A DNA stretch of 64,000 nucleotides from Nipponacmea schrenckii (taxonomy: Eukaryota > Mollusca > Gastropoda > Lottiidae): the NCBI GenBank assembly GCA_030562195.1, contig JAUJPP010000001.1, positions 12,454,472-12,518,471 on the forward strand, in the 5' to 3' direction. The notes under the pieces are model-generated. The model made no database searches and was not told the origin of the DNA. It saw only the letters and a list, made by a program, of their open reading frames with translations. Positions 30,501-41,813 of the stretch are shown one piece after another. Numbering within the stretch: the first letter of the stretch is position 1; each line of letters starts with the position of its first letter. A program made the position numbers and the translations under genes.

Positions 30501-33500
30501 ATTAATTATAAACTCTGTTCTTTTACAGCTGAATTAGAGAGTGCTAATAGAAATTTAACAGAAAGTAATGAGTTAATGTCATCTGAATTAGGAAGAAAGG
30601 ACAAACAACATAGTGAAATAGCTTACCAGAATGATAGACACTTTAATCATCAAGGCCAGCACGATGATAGATACTGCCCTTATAAATATAAGGTATGGTA
30701 TCTAAGCATACTCACCACTAGTTAGTGAGGTTTTATTTGAATTTATCATAAAAAAATTGCCCTTATCATTAAATCATAAAAAAGTCATTGACGTAAAAGC
30801 ATTAACAACCCATGGGGTGATTGTGGATTCAAATTTTCAGTCTGTATGTGAATTTATTGACCTTGAAATAGTCATTTGTCCTGATTATTTCACTCGACAC
30901 TCCTGCGAATAGGTATGGATAACCAAGCTGTTATTCATGAAACAATGGTCATTCCCATATTTTGTCTGTTCTCTGATTTCAAGAATGTAGGTCATAAATC
31001 TCCCTATTTATTTCATTGTAGATTCATTCTACTCATACTAATAGTGAAATTATCAGGACACCAGTGAAAGCAGAACATTATAGATCACCATTGCTTGGTG
31101 ATCTTTACAGATCACCAACAAAAACTGAAAATTATAAATCACTAAATAGAGATACAGATCATGTGTCTTCAGCACATCAGGAGAAATACCATGTACCACT
31201 TTATGAGAAAAGTTATGGATCACAGATAGAGAAAAATTACAACTCACCGAATTATGGTGATCTCTATAAATCAAGATATTCAGAGAAAAACCTATCTAAT
31301 GGTTACAGTAGAAATGTAGATGACTCTTTAAATAAATCACCAAGAGAATTTAGGCATGGAAACCGAGACATCTGTGATGGTAAGCGAAATTTAATTTTAA
31401 AAATTGGATCTTTTTGTATAATTTAATTTGAATACTTTGGTTGATTAATCAGGTCCTAGGTAAATTGAATTAAGGAAACACAAACTATATGGATTAACTA
31501 TGTCTGACATTTATTAACTTTCAATTCAATTCTCTTGATAATGCTGCCTGTATGAGCATGTGAAACGTTGGAAATAGTTAATAAATGTTAGAAATGTTAT
31601 ATCCATATATCTTGTGCTTCTTTATCTACATCTATGTCTATATGTCTTATAAACAGTAAATTGAATTATTTATCCTTTGCACCCAAAGTCTTAGGAATAA
31701 AGATATCGTATACTTATTGTATTCCACTGTCTTGAAGTGTTGCCCCATGAGACATTATGCAAAATTCAATGGGTTTTTTTCTCTACAAAATCATGTTCAC
31801 TACTTTTCAATCACCAACCAAAAATATAAAAGCTTTAATTTATACATCTTTTGCTTGAATTTAAAAAACAAAAACATTCAGATAAAGTAAGGGAGATTTT
31901 AAGAATTTGGTCTGTAACTTTAATTAATTGAGCACCAAACTTTCTCAACATACCCAGGTACTAAAACAGACTGCCCCTTACCTTTATGTGACTTAACTTG
32001 TTTTGACTAACATGAACTTTACAGACTGTCTGTGTAGACTATTATATACACATGGGGATGAAACCTCAACCTATTTTAGCTACTTATTTTATGTTAAAAC
32101 AATATTTCAGATGGCACCAACAGCTTACCAGGAACTACAGATTTTAATTATACCAGTCATACACCATATAGATATAGATCTAGATCTGTACAGAATTTAA
32201 CAGATTTATCACAAACATCAGATACTAATGGTTTACCAGAATTAAATAAGTATTCATCTTTCAATGCTGGGGGTAAGAACAAATTATTTTTCTAGTTTTC
32301 TAAAAAAAAGTTGGGTTGTGGCAGTCCCAGTTAATACAAAAGTTCAATCAATACAAGTGATCCCTTATAGGGTCATTCTGCAATGAAACAATTGTAGTAT
32401 TAAAGATACATAAAATTGGTTGCATAAACGTTCTCCAGGCTTCTGGATTCCGAAATTTCTTGGGGGAGGGGTGAACCAGGAAACAAAATAAGGACCCCAG
32501 TACCGTTTCAGTCCTATTGCATCAATCAAACTTTATGCTCACAACTTATAAAGTATGCAGATTTTTAGAAATGTTATAAAAATACAGATAACAAGTTAAA
32601 TCATAAAGTGGCATAAAAAATTGTTGTCATAAATATAGCATCAACCCAAATATTATTAAGAGTAATGTAGATTTCCTATCTATATCTTAATTCTAGATAT
32701 AGTGACATCACATTATCATAGCACCGGTGATTATACAGATACACAAAAACGTCGTATCTATAGACCAGCATCTGAACCCAATTTTGAAGATTCTAGAATA
32801 TTTTCTACATATAGATCGACTTGTGGTAAAAATTACTTCTAGAATCTACAGTAGACAGATTTTAATAATATAATACATAGCCTTATAAATGACAGTAGTA
32901 GTGGTATTCATAAAAGCTTAATAGTAAAATTTTATATTGAATATTCTTTAAAAAGTAGTGTGATATAATTTACTAACAAATTGAAAATAATTTTTTTTTA
33001 CAGTAGTCAGAGTCATAAAAGCTTAATTTTGTAAATTTTTACATAATTATTAACTTGTGTTTACTAAGAAATTGAAATTCAATGTTTCACATCATAATTA
33101 TCAGCATTATACGTAATGCCATAATAACAATGTGCAGTGTACATTCCAGAAAACGGTATTAGCATATTCTTTTCACCTTAAATCTTGAAGAACCTGTTTA
33201 TTGTTCAATTGTTCATACTAATGCTTTTTGCTCCTAATATTTGATTTATATAAAAAGATATTTTAAAATTCAAACAACTGTGTATTTTTTATGAATATGG
33301 AACACTAAATAAAGAAGAAATTTACAGTATAAATTGAGGCATTAATGGTTTTATCTACTGAGTATTGTATTACTTATAATAAAAATCAAAGTAGGGGATC
33401 ATACAGACAGGTTCAGACACGTTGCTTTAATCTCTAATTCATATTAGAAAAATTTTGTTCAGATTAATATAATCTAGTACTAGTATTTATTAATCTTTAA

Positions 33501-36500
33501 CTTAGGTAGGCAAGAAGTTTTTTATAATTTGGTTTTTTGGTTATGACCATATGTATGTATCTAATTTCACACTTTGGTCCCTGTATGTGATTTTAAAAGT
33601 GTTGTGCAGAAAGATCTCGTCACAACAAAAGAATAGGTCCCAAACCATTGTTTTGGTTTTTAATTGATTTCACTGATTAAACTGAATTTGTATGGTATAT
33701 CAAATTGAAACTTATATAACCCATGTAATACTGTGTTATGGAAATAAAACTTAATGGTTAATTTTAGCCATCTTGTAAAGGTCAGGTCAAAGTTGATCTT
33801 GGACTGCCATAGGACATACCTTTTAATGTGAAGAATTCACATAGACCAAAGGTGTGTTATTGATAGCATACCATATGAATAAATAATAGTAAGTCACATA
33901 GTAACATAACACCTCTATAGTTTATCATAGAAAAATGTCAATATACTCTATGGTAATACACCTTGGCCTAATGTTTCTTTGATAGTTTATTAAGAGATTT
34001 TTCTTTTATATAGATAGCCTGACTTTTATTAACTATTGAGGATTAATCTGCTAAAGTTTGAAATACTAATATATTTTGGGTAAAAGCTTATGCAGCAAGA
34101 TTTATTTCTTTATCAGTTAAATTGCAGTTTTTCTGTACTAGCATAGAATATTTCTAACATTGGATATATTGAGAATCTAACTATCTGGAAATTGAAACCA
34201 AATTTCTTCAGCAGAGTAATTACTATAGACCGTATACGAAATCCTTGATTTCTGCTCATGATTGGGTAATTCTAAACATTGCACCACAATAAGAAAATTT
34301 TTTTAGGGCAAACGAGATATATTTTTATTAACTTGTAATGATTAATTTGTTAGCTACCTCTTGAAGAAAGGTTTAGTTAAATTTATATATAACAAAGGAT
34401 ACATCCCAGTCTAAAGTTGAAGTATTTAAAACCTTTCAGGAGACAGAGATAATGGAAGAAAGTTATTAGATGGTGACATCAGTGATACACCAACAGATAC
34501 ATTATTAACAGCTGCAGATCCCATGGATAGATTATTATCAGGACCATCTAGATCTCGACAATCTAGATCTCGATCAGAATGGAAACTTCGCAGTTCTGTC
34601 AGTTCTGATGATTCTTTAGAAGATTTAGATGAGGGATATAGCACTATGTACAGGAAGAGGTCAAAATCTGTTCTAGGTCGAGGTATGAAAGTTTTTGTTG
34701 TGTTTTACACTTTGTGTATTTCTAAATGGCATAAAATTTGACATATGACCTATCTTATGAATCACATATTGAATTATTCAATCATTCAGCAGTCTAATTA
34801 AAATTGGACCATATTTTCATTCTGTTTTTTTAGTAGCTTTTGATTAAGCTAATTTGGGTCATTATTCAGGTCTAATGACAGTAATCTTGAACGTATGTCA
34901 AATTAACTTCTTGACAAAAAATATCAAAATTTGGTTTAATTTTAATAAGACTGAATTAATCAGATGAGTACAACCAGAATCATAAAACCCATGTTTTTTG
35001 GGAGCTGCAGTGGCTCAGTAAATAAGATGCCTGCTTGATAACCTGAGGGGTCAGGGTTCAATCCAATGAAGATAAACTTTAGGTTCTTCCAACTGGTTCC
35101 CCTTGTCAATGATACAGGTCAAACGGGCAGCATGGAAAAAGTATCTAAATGTTCAGACCAAGGCTCAGTGTGCTTAAGGCTGTACAGTTGGAAATTGAAA
35201 AAAAGAGTAATGGCAAATTTCCACTCATAGCACCCTGCATTGCATTGCCTATACAGTAGTATGCATAACTACATTCATTTCATGATATTTATTACATCAT
35301 GTTTTCTGCAATTTTCAGGACGCTATGATGATGCCTTACAGACATCACCAGTGGAAAATGGACACAACCATGTATCTATAGTAAGACCAACAGCTAGTAT
35401 GGAAGGCTTAGCACCAATAAATCAAAGGTTAACTCCACACTCATCAAATGCTGGTTATAGAAGTGTATTACCCAAACCTTTAATAACCCAACAAAATAAA
35501 CATTTATATACCACTACCTCCAACACTGGTACTGGTTACTTATCAAAGTAAGTATGGCTTCATTGTTTCTGTGAGTCATTCAGTTTAAAACATAATAGTT
35601 GAGGCCAAACACAGAAAAATGGAAAGAAAATAAGAAGGATTTAAAAGTGAGAATTTACAATGAAACATACAACTGGAAACTGTGCATAAACAGTATTTTA
35701 TTCACTTCAACACGAGGCATCAAAATCATTCTAAAAGTTATCTACCAGATATCACTGAAAGGCTAAATTAGTTTTGGATAGTCAAAGTTTGGCACAATCC
35801 TTTGTATGGTAAAAAAAACTGTACATTATACACTGGAATATACAGTACATCATTTCTTTTTTTTCTTTAGTTCTATCACCCAGGGTATGAGACCATTTGC
35901 ACCAAGCAGTCCATCTGAATTACACACCAATGATATTGTCAAGTTCTCTAGACAAGGAGGTAAATTAAGTATTGGTTCAGTCAGGTTTATTGGTCATTTA
36001 CCTGGTAGAAATGGTGTATATTTGGGTGTAGAGTTAAATAAAGAAGGTAAGTACATAATAATCAGCGTGAAATTTTTTTTACAAGCAAATCACTAGGCAT
36101 AAAATGAAATATTGAAGCCATATAGTTAGGTATCTTTTATGTTTTCACTCCTAGAAAGTTAAGATTTCTGATTTCTAGATTTACGTTAAAATGCAGTGCA
36201 AATAAATTTGGTCATTTATTAATATTATTAACTCTATTTTTTCAGAAGGAAAACATAGTGGTACATATAATGATGTAAGATATTTTAAATGGTAAGTTTT
36301 AATTTAAATAATTTCATATCAACTATCAACTATGTTTGCTGCATATTTGCATATTAACAATATATATAGGGTAGGATTGGATTTACAGAAAAGAAACTTT
36401 TTACATCATGAGAGCAAAAATGTCAGGTAAAAACTTTTCTGAAATGGTGTAAAATATGAATTCAAAAAGTACAAAGGATTATCTACATAAGTATTGTATT

Positions 36501-36587
36501 TTAATATATAATAATTTCTGTTTCAGCAAACCTAACAAAGGAGTTTTCGTAGCCTTCAATAAAATTGTAATGGCTTGGACTTCTTGA
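24523..36587 (+). CDS. Coiled-coil protein with C-terminal CAP-Gly domain
   Basis: Exons: 24523-24592, 25985-26136, 26625-26799, 28809-29557, 29812-29991, 30153-30306, 30529-30692, 31022-31379, 32111-32272, 32697-32825, 34440-34682, 35319-35547, 35871-36046, 36246-36291, 36527-36587. The sum is 3,048 nt, 1,015 residues, all GT-AG and in frame. Residues about 25-130 form a compact probable beta-rich domain (NGEIWLNWNDEQKAFYSED). 135-380 are polar and disordered. 382-548 are heptad-rich coiled coil (LRREMLDLRDTNRSLKDEIE). 550-665 carry degenerate YRSP/GDLYRSP/NYNSP repeats. 790-845 are Ser/Arg-rich. About 940-1,012 is a CAP-Gly domain (GVYLGVELNKE, GKHSGTYNDVRYFKC, NKGVFVAFNKI), a fold that binds tubulin or EB C-termini. 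A microtubule role is inferred. The N-terminal two exons are the least certain. I cannot assign a named family. Confidence 0.85.
24690..25080. repeat. Degenerate tandem block rich in TTTCACCT / AGGTGATAATTCAT
   Basis: AGGTGATAATTCATGTAATT or close variants recur about every 60-120 bp (24,712, 24,840), alternating with TTTTCACCTAGGTGATAAAT-like inverted text. It lies in the first intron of the CAP-Gly gene and ends at a false-looking acceptor near 25,088. Confidence 0.6.
26800..28808 (+). other. Large intron of the CAP-Gly gene
   Basis: 2.0-kb intron between two confidently read exons. A G-rich stretch at 26,870-26,890 resembles the ends of other degraded TIR elements. No second TIR was found and no exon or RNA gene is supported. 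Confidence 0.5.
35000..35262 (+). repeat. Diverged tRNA-SINE copy
   Basis: GGGAGCTGCAGTGGCTCAGT, GGGTTCAATCC and CCCCTTGTCAATGATACAGG align in order with the full-length SINE at 11,058. The copy is more diverged and lies in the CAP-Gly gene intron before the exon at 35,319. Confidence 0.8.
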
Positions 36588-38248
36588 ACATCAACATCTG
36601 AAAGAAGAGATCTTCCTGGCACCTTTTTTATACTAAACTGCAATTGAAATGGTGAAAAGCAGTAATTTGGAAAGGAAAAATTATATTAAATGCAAAGATT
36701 AGGCTACTCCTGATTTTGACAATTTAAGAGCTGTGTATTGTATTTCATGTAAATCAGGTATTGTCTGAACCAAACATTTGTCTTTTTGATTTGGTAACTT
36801 TATTTCCCTAATTAAAGATTTGTATTTTTAAAGTTTTACATGCCCCCAAACTTTTTTTTAAATTAGAGACCCAATTTCTCACTCCTTGACTAGTTAGTGT
36901 TTTTAACCTTTAGTTGAATAATAAGGGAACCCATGTTTAAGCTGAATGCACTGTTTCTTTTCGTATTGGCATAAGCGCATTAAGCTCAAACAAAGGTTCC
37001 CTTATTTTCATATATAATATACATACATATACCCTAATTGGACCAGTAATACTTATATCAATAGAAAGTAGAGGTGTTCTAATGACTGGGAAAAATACCA
37101 GATGGTCCCACAAGTCCTTAATTAGTAATTAGGCTAATTATAATGGGATTTCCCTTGGTAGGGTACTGCCATAGGTTTATAGGCCTATGTCAAGTCTCAA
37201 ATGTCGTTGGTCTTTTTTTTGATGATCCAGCAGATCAGAGTCAAATGTACTCCCCAAGCATTTCTACTTCCACATAGGTATTTTGAACTTGAGAATACAT
37301 GGATTATTCATTAGAAACCCCAATTAATCAAATAGTAAGCTTACTTTGGCTCTAATTAATGAGGGAACCCATCTTTAAGTGTAAGCAACTACTGTGATAT
37401 GTAAGTTTTTTTTTAAAATTTGTATTTATTTTCTGTCTGTCCATTTTTAAATTTATATATTTAATAGGTTTACTTTGTATGTTAAATTTGTGTTTGTGTC
37501 GTCGGTTTTATGTACCTGTATTGTCAAGATATTATTTATAAAGAGTTTGGTACCATGGGTTTTGTTCCTTATTGTTATTGGTTATCAGCATCAAAATTGG
37601 CAAAATCTACTCAAAAAGATATCATTGAGCAGCACAATGCAGTTCATCCAATCAAGTTTTTTTTGTCTTCGTACAACTTCAAGTGATACTGCAGGTGAGA
37701 TTAAGTTCTGAAGAAAGGTCAATGCATGAATATGTTCAGTGAACTTCGTGTCAAAGAACAGAATCTTGTAACAAACAAACACCGTAACGAAGTAATTAAT
37801 TAAAAAAGCTTATTAGTTAGTTTTTCAATAATCAAACGCAATTTTTATGGACAAGTTCTCACTTCCTTTTATCAGATTATATAAGGGTTGTTATGTATGC
37901 AGGAGGGTTATCTACCAATCAATCTATGCTCTGATTTGGCAAGCTAAGTTCAAAGATGTACAGCAGTTTTTATTTCAAGGGCACATTCACCAGGCAGGCC
38001 ATCACATAGAGTTACAAATCCTAATGCAAATTCAATAACTTGGGGGTGGGGGGATATTGGAGTTTCAAATTCACAATTCATTTCATCTGTTGCCAGAATT
38101 GAACCTTGGATCTTCAGTGTTTCAAATTCACAAAATCAATGCCGCTACCAAACTCAATTTAAATAATCTGGTTGGATTATGGACGTGATGGGTACCAGTA
38201 TGTATAAAATAAAGGGGTTTGAAAAGAAATCAAATAGTTCTTATTTTT
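36588..38248. other. 3' UTR of the CAP-Gly gene and convergent intergenic region
   Basis: The CAP-Gly gene (+) and RPL3 (-) converge here. Short open frames at 37,475-38,038 look random. I find no further exon. Confidence 0.5.
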
Positions 38249-38254
38249 TTTATT
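38249..38254 (-). terminator. RPL3 polyadenylation signal
   Basis: TTTATT on the plus strand gives AATAAA on the RPL3 strand, 27 bp past the stop codon. This would give the very short 3' UTR usual for ribosomal protein mRNAs. Confidence 0.65.
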
Positions 38255-38281
38255 TCCAAAAGAAGGTTTCTGTTTTGGAAA

Positions 38282-41200
38282 TTAGGCAGTTGTTGCTTCT
38301 TTAGCCAACATATCTTTTTTGAGTGGACCCTGAAAAGTGTATTAAATATTAATTAGCATAGAATTATTTACAAGCTTCACAAATTGTAAGTGTATATAAA
38401 TGGGTGATGTCAGTTGGAATACTGAGGTTCAAGTTTAATTTTAAACAGGCCCAGGATGATTTCCACTGTTTTAATATTCCACATGTAAAATCGTTAAATC
38501 ATTAGGCTATTTAACAATGTACGATATGTGGTTTTAGCTTATGAAAGTCAAGTTGCATAAATAACATCAACCAACTGGACTTGCTACTGAACTAGTGAAA
38601 CAATTGTCCAACAACAGCAAGTCCAGTTCTGTTTAAATACTTGAATGGTCAACAGATCTCAATAACTCTTTTTTTTTTAAATTCACTAACCATGAAAGCC
38701 TTCTTTTCTTCATGTGTCTGGAAGCGACCATGACCCAATTTACTTGAAGTATCAATCATCTTAAGAACAACCTTCTCAGTATGTTTCCTTCTGAATGATG
38801 TTAAGAGGGACTGAAAGATAAGTAATTTTAAATAAATCAGTGTTCACAATCCAGCAGGTTCAATAGATGCATTAAAGACGTTATTCAACCTTAAATCATT
38901 CAATAACTTGCTTTCGAATATTAACTACCTTACTATATAATAGCTTCATAAGAATTTAATCAATCAATATTGTGAAAAATTTCAACCTAGACAGGATAAT
39001 CTTCAAACATACCTTTCTCAGAGTGATAACTCGTTTCCTAGTTCCAACAACAGCTCCCTTAATCATCAGAAAATCATTGTTTACTTCACCATAATGATGG
39101 AAACCTCCCATAGGGGTGATGGCTTTGGTGACTGGATCAAAATCTGTGGAGGCATTGTTCTTCACCACTTTACCATCTTTAGTGTGGATACCTAAACCAA
39201 TTCTGTAGATTTTTTTGTTAAGTTCAGTACGATGATGGTAACCTTTCTGACCAGCTCTAGCTACACTGAACTGAACTCTGCTAGGATGCCATGCTCCGAT
39301 ACAAGCAACCTTTCTCAAACCCTTATGAGTTTTACGTGGCAATTTCTTGGTGTGCCATCTGGCAGTCACACCTAAAATTATATACAACATTCTTCAATTT
39401 TAAATAGCAAAAATCAAAGTATTAAATATTGAGTTTTTAGTATACCATTGGTATCAGAAGGAGAGCAGCATGGATAGTGTCACCAGTAAAGTCTGATGCA
39501 TCGTCCATTTTATCATCATTTAGCCAATCGATATGTAAGTGGAAGGTTGAGTTTGGATTGCATTAACTGGCCAACGCTAGTAGACTTCATGTCTAATATT
39601 CCAATTCCAGATTCTGCAATATCAACACCTACCCTTAAATCCCTTTCCCTTGGTGACACCAATTATATCTAGAACTTCATCTTGTTCAAAGACTTGGTTA
39701 ACAGGAACTGGTTTTTCCAATTGTTGTCTAGCCCAATCTACTTTATCAGCAATGGAACCACCATTCAATTGAACTTCAACAATGTGAGCCTTCTTTTGAA
39801 GATGACGCAATAACTTGGTCTGTAATACAAGTCAAATAGTTAGCATGGAATTGCCCAAGACCATCTATATCTATTTTTTTTTTTATATATCCACTTTACA
39901 ATCCCTGAATATTGAGTTCTTTCAAAAGTCAAACTAAAAATCTATTTACCTGGGTATGGGCAATCACTCTAATGACTTTACAGTATTTCTTCATCTTGTT
40001 GAAGTCACTTTCAATCAACTTTTTTCCAGCTTCATCTTTCCATTTCTTGGCATTCTTGGTGAAAGCCTTCTTTTTGGATCGGGACCTTCAGGAAAGGAAA
40101 CAATTTCCACCTCATCAAGCATGAAAGCCAGAGCGGAGATGGACTTACGAGGACTAAAATTTGGCTCATCAGAATTAACTGAGCGGAGCCATTTTTTGTC
40201 ATAGGAGTCTGTAAAACAAGCTTCAAATTCAAAATGTGCAATATATCATTTCAAGCCTCTTAAAATACATGGTTTTATATTTTGTAATAAGTTTAATCAT
40301 GGAACAGGTTTTGATTCTGAAATGATCTTGTTCTGTCTATTGGCTAAATTTAATACCAAGTTCCAAGACTTTAAGAGGAACAGTTATGAGGCAAAGTTTA
40401 TTATTACCAATTCTTATAGAATCTTCTTCGGCATTCCTCACTAAGATGTTCAGCCCAGAGAGTTTTAAAGGTCTTCAAACCTTCAGGTGTTTCAATATAT
40501 CCAGTGACACCAACTACCATCATAGGTGGGGTTTCAATGATGGTGACACCTTCTACAACTTCCTTCTTGTTCAATTCTGAAAACATTTTAGGATTCATGA
40601 AAATACCAATAAATCAAAACAGAACAATTCCACTACAAATGACAAGTTGCTAATCAGAAGGAGAGCAGCATGGAAAGTGTCACCAGTAAAGTCTGATGTA
40701 TCTTCCATTTTATCATCATTTAAGCACAATCCAGTTCAAAATTCATTAAAGAAAAACATTTCACCTACTTGATCCAGGTCTATCAACATCTCTAACAATA
40801 TGGGTCATTCCAGCTTTGTAACCAATAAAGGCAGTCATATGGACTGGTTTCTTGGGATCATCCTTAGGAAAAGCATGGATTCTTCCACGATGGCGTCTAC
40901 TTCTTTTTTTAGGCAAAAAGCCTTTAGAGCCATGACGAGGCGCAGAAAATTTACGGTGAGACTACAAGAGAATAATATGATGCTAAAATACTTGGCCTAT
41001 CCGAATGAAAAGTACGCCTGATAAAAATAAATGCATTGTCAGACCAGTAATCTAATATGTCAAAGACCTAGTCTATGCTAGAATTTCAATTTAGACCCAA
41101 TATAAAATTTACTAAATACTGACATGCAACAGGTCAGGTAGGAGGCCAATAGACCTAAATCCAAATCATAACTAAGCAATCGGTAATCTGCATCAATGCA

Positions 41201-41512
41201 AATACAAGTATTTTATAGAAGTACATTCAAATCAACATAGTCATAGCTTTGCCTTAGTAGGACAGAAACTGATTTCAAAACAATCTTTCTAAATATAATA
41301 AACTGGCTGGGAATGTTACTATGCTGACTCGTGGCATGTCATTATCTAGTGACAATACCGACTTTTAAACGTTAATTGGGTTACAATTTTATTCTGATGT
41401 ATGTTTTAACATATTTAATTTCAAATAGAGGTATAAAATTTCTCCCCGTTTAATTTTACAGAGATGGATGGCAATAGATTGATTTCTGAAAGTTTCATCT
41501 ACATCTTACCAT
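38282..41512 (-). CDS. RPL3: 60S ribosomal protein L3 (uL3)
   Basis: Coding exons in gene order: 41510-41512 (the ATG alone), 40769-40961, 40408-40576, 39950-40085, 39633-39819, 39013-39371, 38691-38810, 38282-38329. The sum is 1,215 nt = 404 residues, against about 403 in human. The protein begins [20 protein letters not shown] and has [52 protein letters not shown] and [10 protein letters not shown]. These include the conserved W and H ([10 protein letters not shown]) region near the peptidyl-transferase centre. It ends [15 protein letters not shown]. The first exon holding only the ATG next to a pyrimidine-rich TSS is typical of ribosomal protein genes. Introns 2 and 5 carry C/D-box snoRNAs; intron 3 has a candidate regulatory 3' splice site. 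It is divergent from NDUFB10. Confidence 0.98.
39447..39528 (-). ncRNA. C/D-box snoRNA in RPL3 intron 5
   Basis: On the RPL3 strand: terminal stem ATTGG, C box ATGATGA (plus 39,513-39,519), D box CTGA (plus 39,454-39,457), closing stem CCAAT (plus 39,447-39,451). Box-to-box span is about 66 nt. The stretch before the D box is TCCATGCTGCTCTCCTT, the expected 2'-O-methylation guide. It is nearly identical to the copy in intron 2 although the surrounding intron sequence is unrelated. Confidence 0.85.
40086..40208 (-). promoter_or_regulatory. RPL3: Candidate poison extension of RPL3 exon 4 (alternative 3' splice site)
   Basis: Upstream of the acceptor that gives the correct protein (TCCTTTCCTGAAG, exon starting 40,085) lies a stronger-looking acceptor, CTTGTTTTACAG, with first exon base 40,208. 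Its use would add 123 nt, and the split codon TG|A becomes a stop at once. In mammals and C. elegans, RPL3 is known to be autoregulated by unproductive splicing (in mammals a 3' part of intron 3 is retained). The position here matches. The retained segment contains an inverted repeat GGCTC...GAGCC. Confidence 0.6.
40646..40729 (-). ncRNA. C/D-box snoRNA in RPL3 intron 2 (paralogue of the intron 5 copy)
   Basis: C box ATGATGA (plus 40,713-40,719) and D box CTGA (plus 40,654-40,657) are present. Over the 70-nt core there are about four differences from the intron 5 copy, mostly in the D' guide side (GACGATGCAT versus GAAGATACAT). The 17-nt guide before D is unchanged. Flanking GCTTAA / TTAGC give a weaker terminal stem. 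Confidence 0.85.
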
Positions 41513-41813
41513 GCTGACCGTCACGTATAGAAAGGCAGATGATAGCGAGGCTCAAGTTGATATCGCCTGAATGTCGTAATTGTCTTGAAGGACTAATTAT
41601 TATTTTTTTTTCATACTGATCACGTACAATATAAAAATTAATGACACCTGGTTTTAATTGAAAGAAAAAAAACTATAAAATCTAAAAATAACAGCGGTAA
41701 AAAATACTTTGCGACAACCATAGTGCATTGACCTTCACCTCATTCATAGTTCTTGGAGGATGTTCAAGCCAACTTCCAATTGGGCTTAGCCTACCTAACA
41801 GTTGGATACGAAA
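41513..41813. promoter_or_regulatory. Bidirectional promoter region RPL3 / NDUFB10, with RPL3 5' TOP motif
   Basis: Only 301 bp separate the two divergent start codons. On the RPL3 strand CCTTTCT (plus 41,529-41,535) lies 17-23 nt before the ATG. This is a plausible terminal oligopyrimidine start as used by ribosomal protein mRNAs. No TATA box is evident on either side. Confidence 0.6.

Noticed and set aside
31053..31274. Minus-strand open frame opposite the CAP-Gly gene exon
   Set aside because: Shadow of repetitive coding sequence rich in GATCACC/TATAAATC.
39956..40204. Plus-strand open frame over RPL3 exon 4 and intron 3
   Set aside because: Antisense shadow of the RPL3 coding exon and the retained intron segment; no protein-like character.
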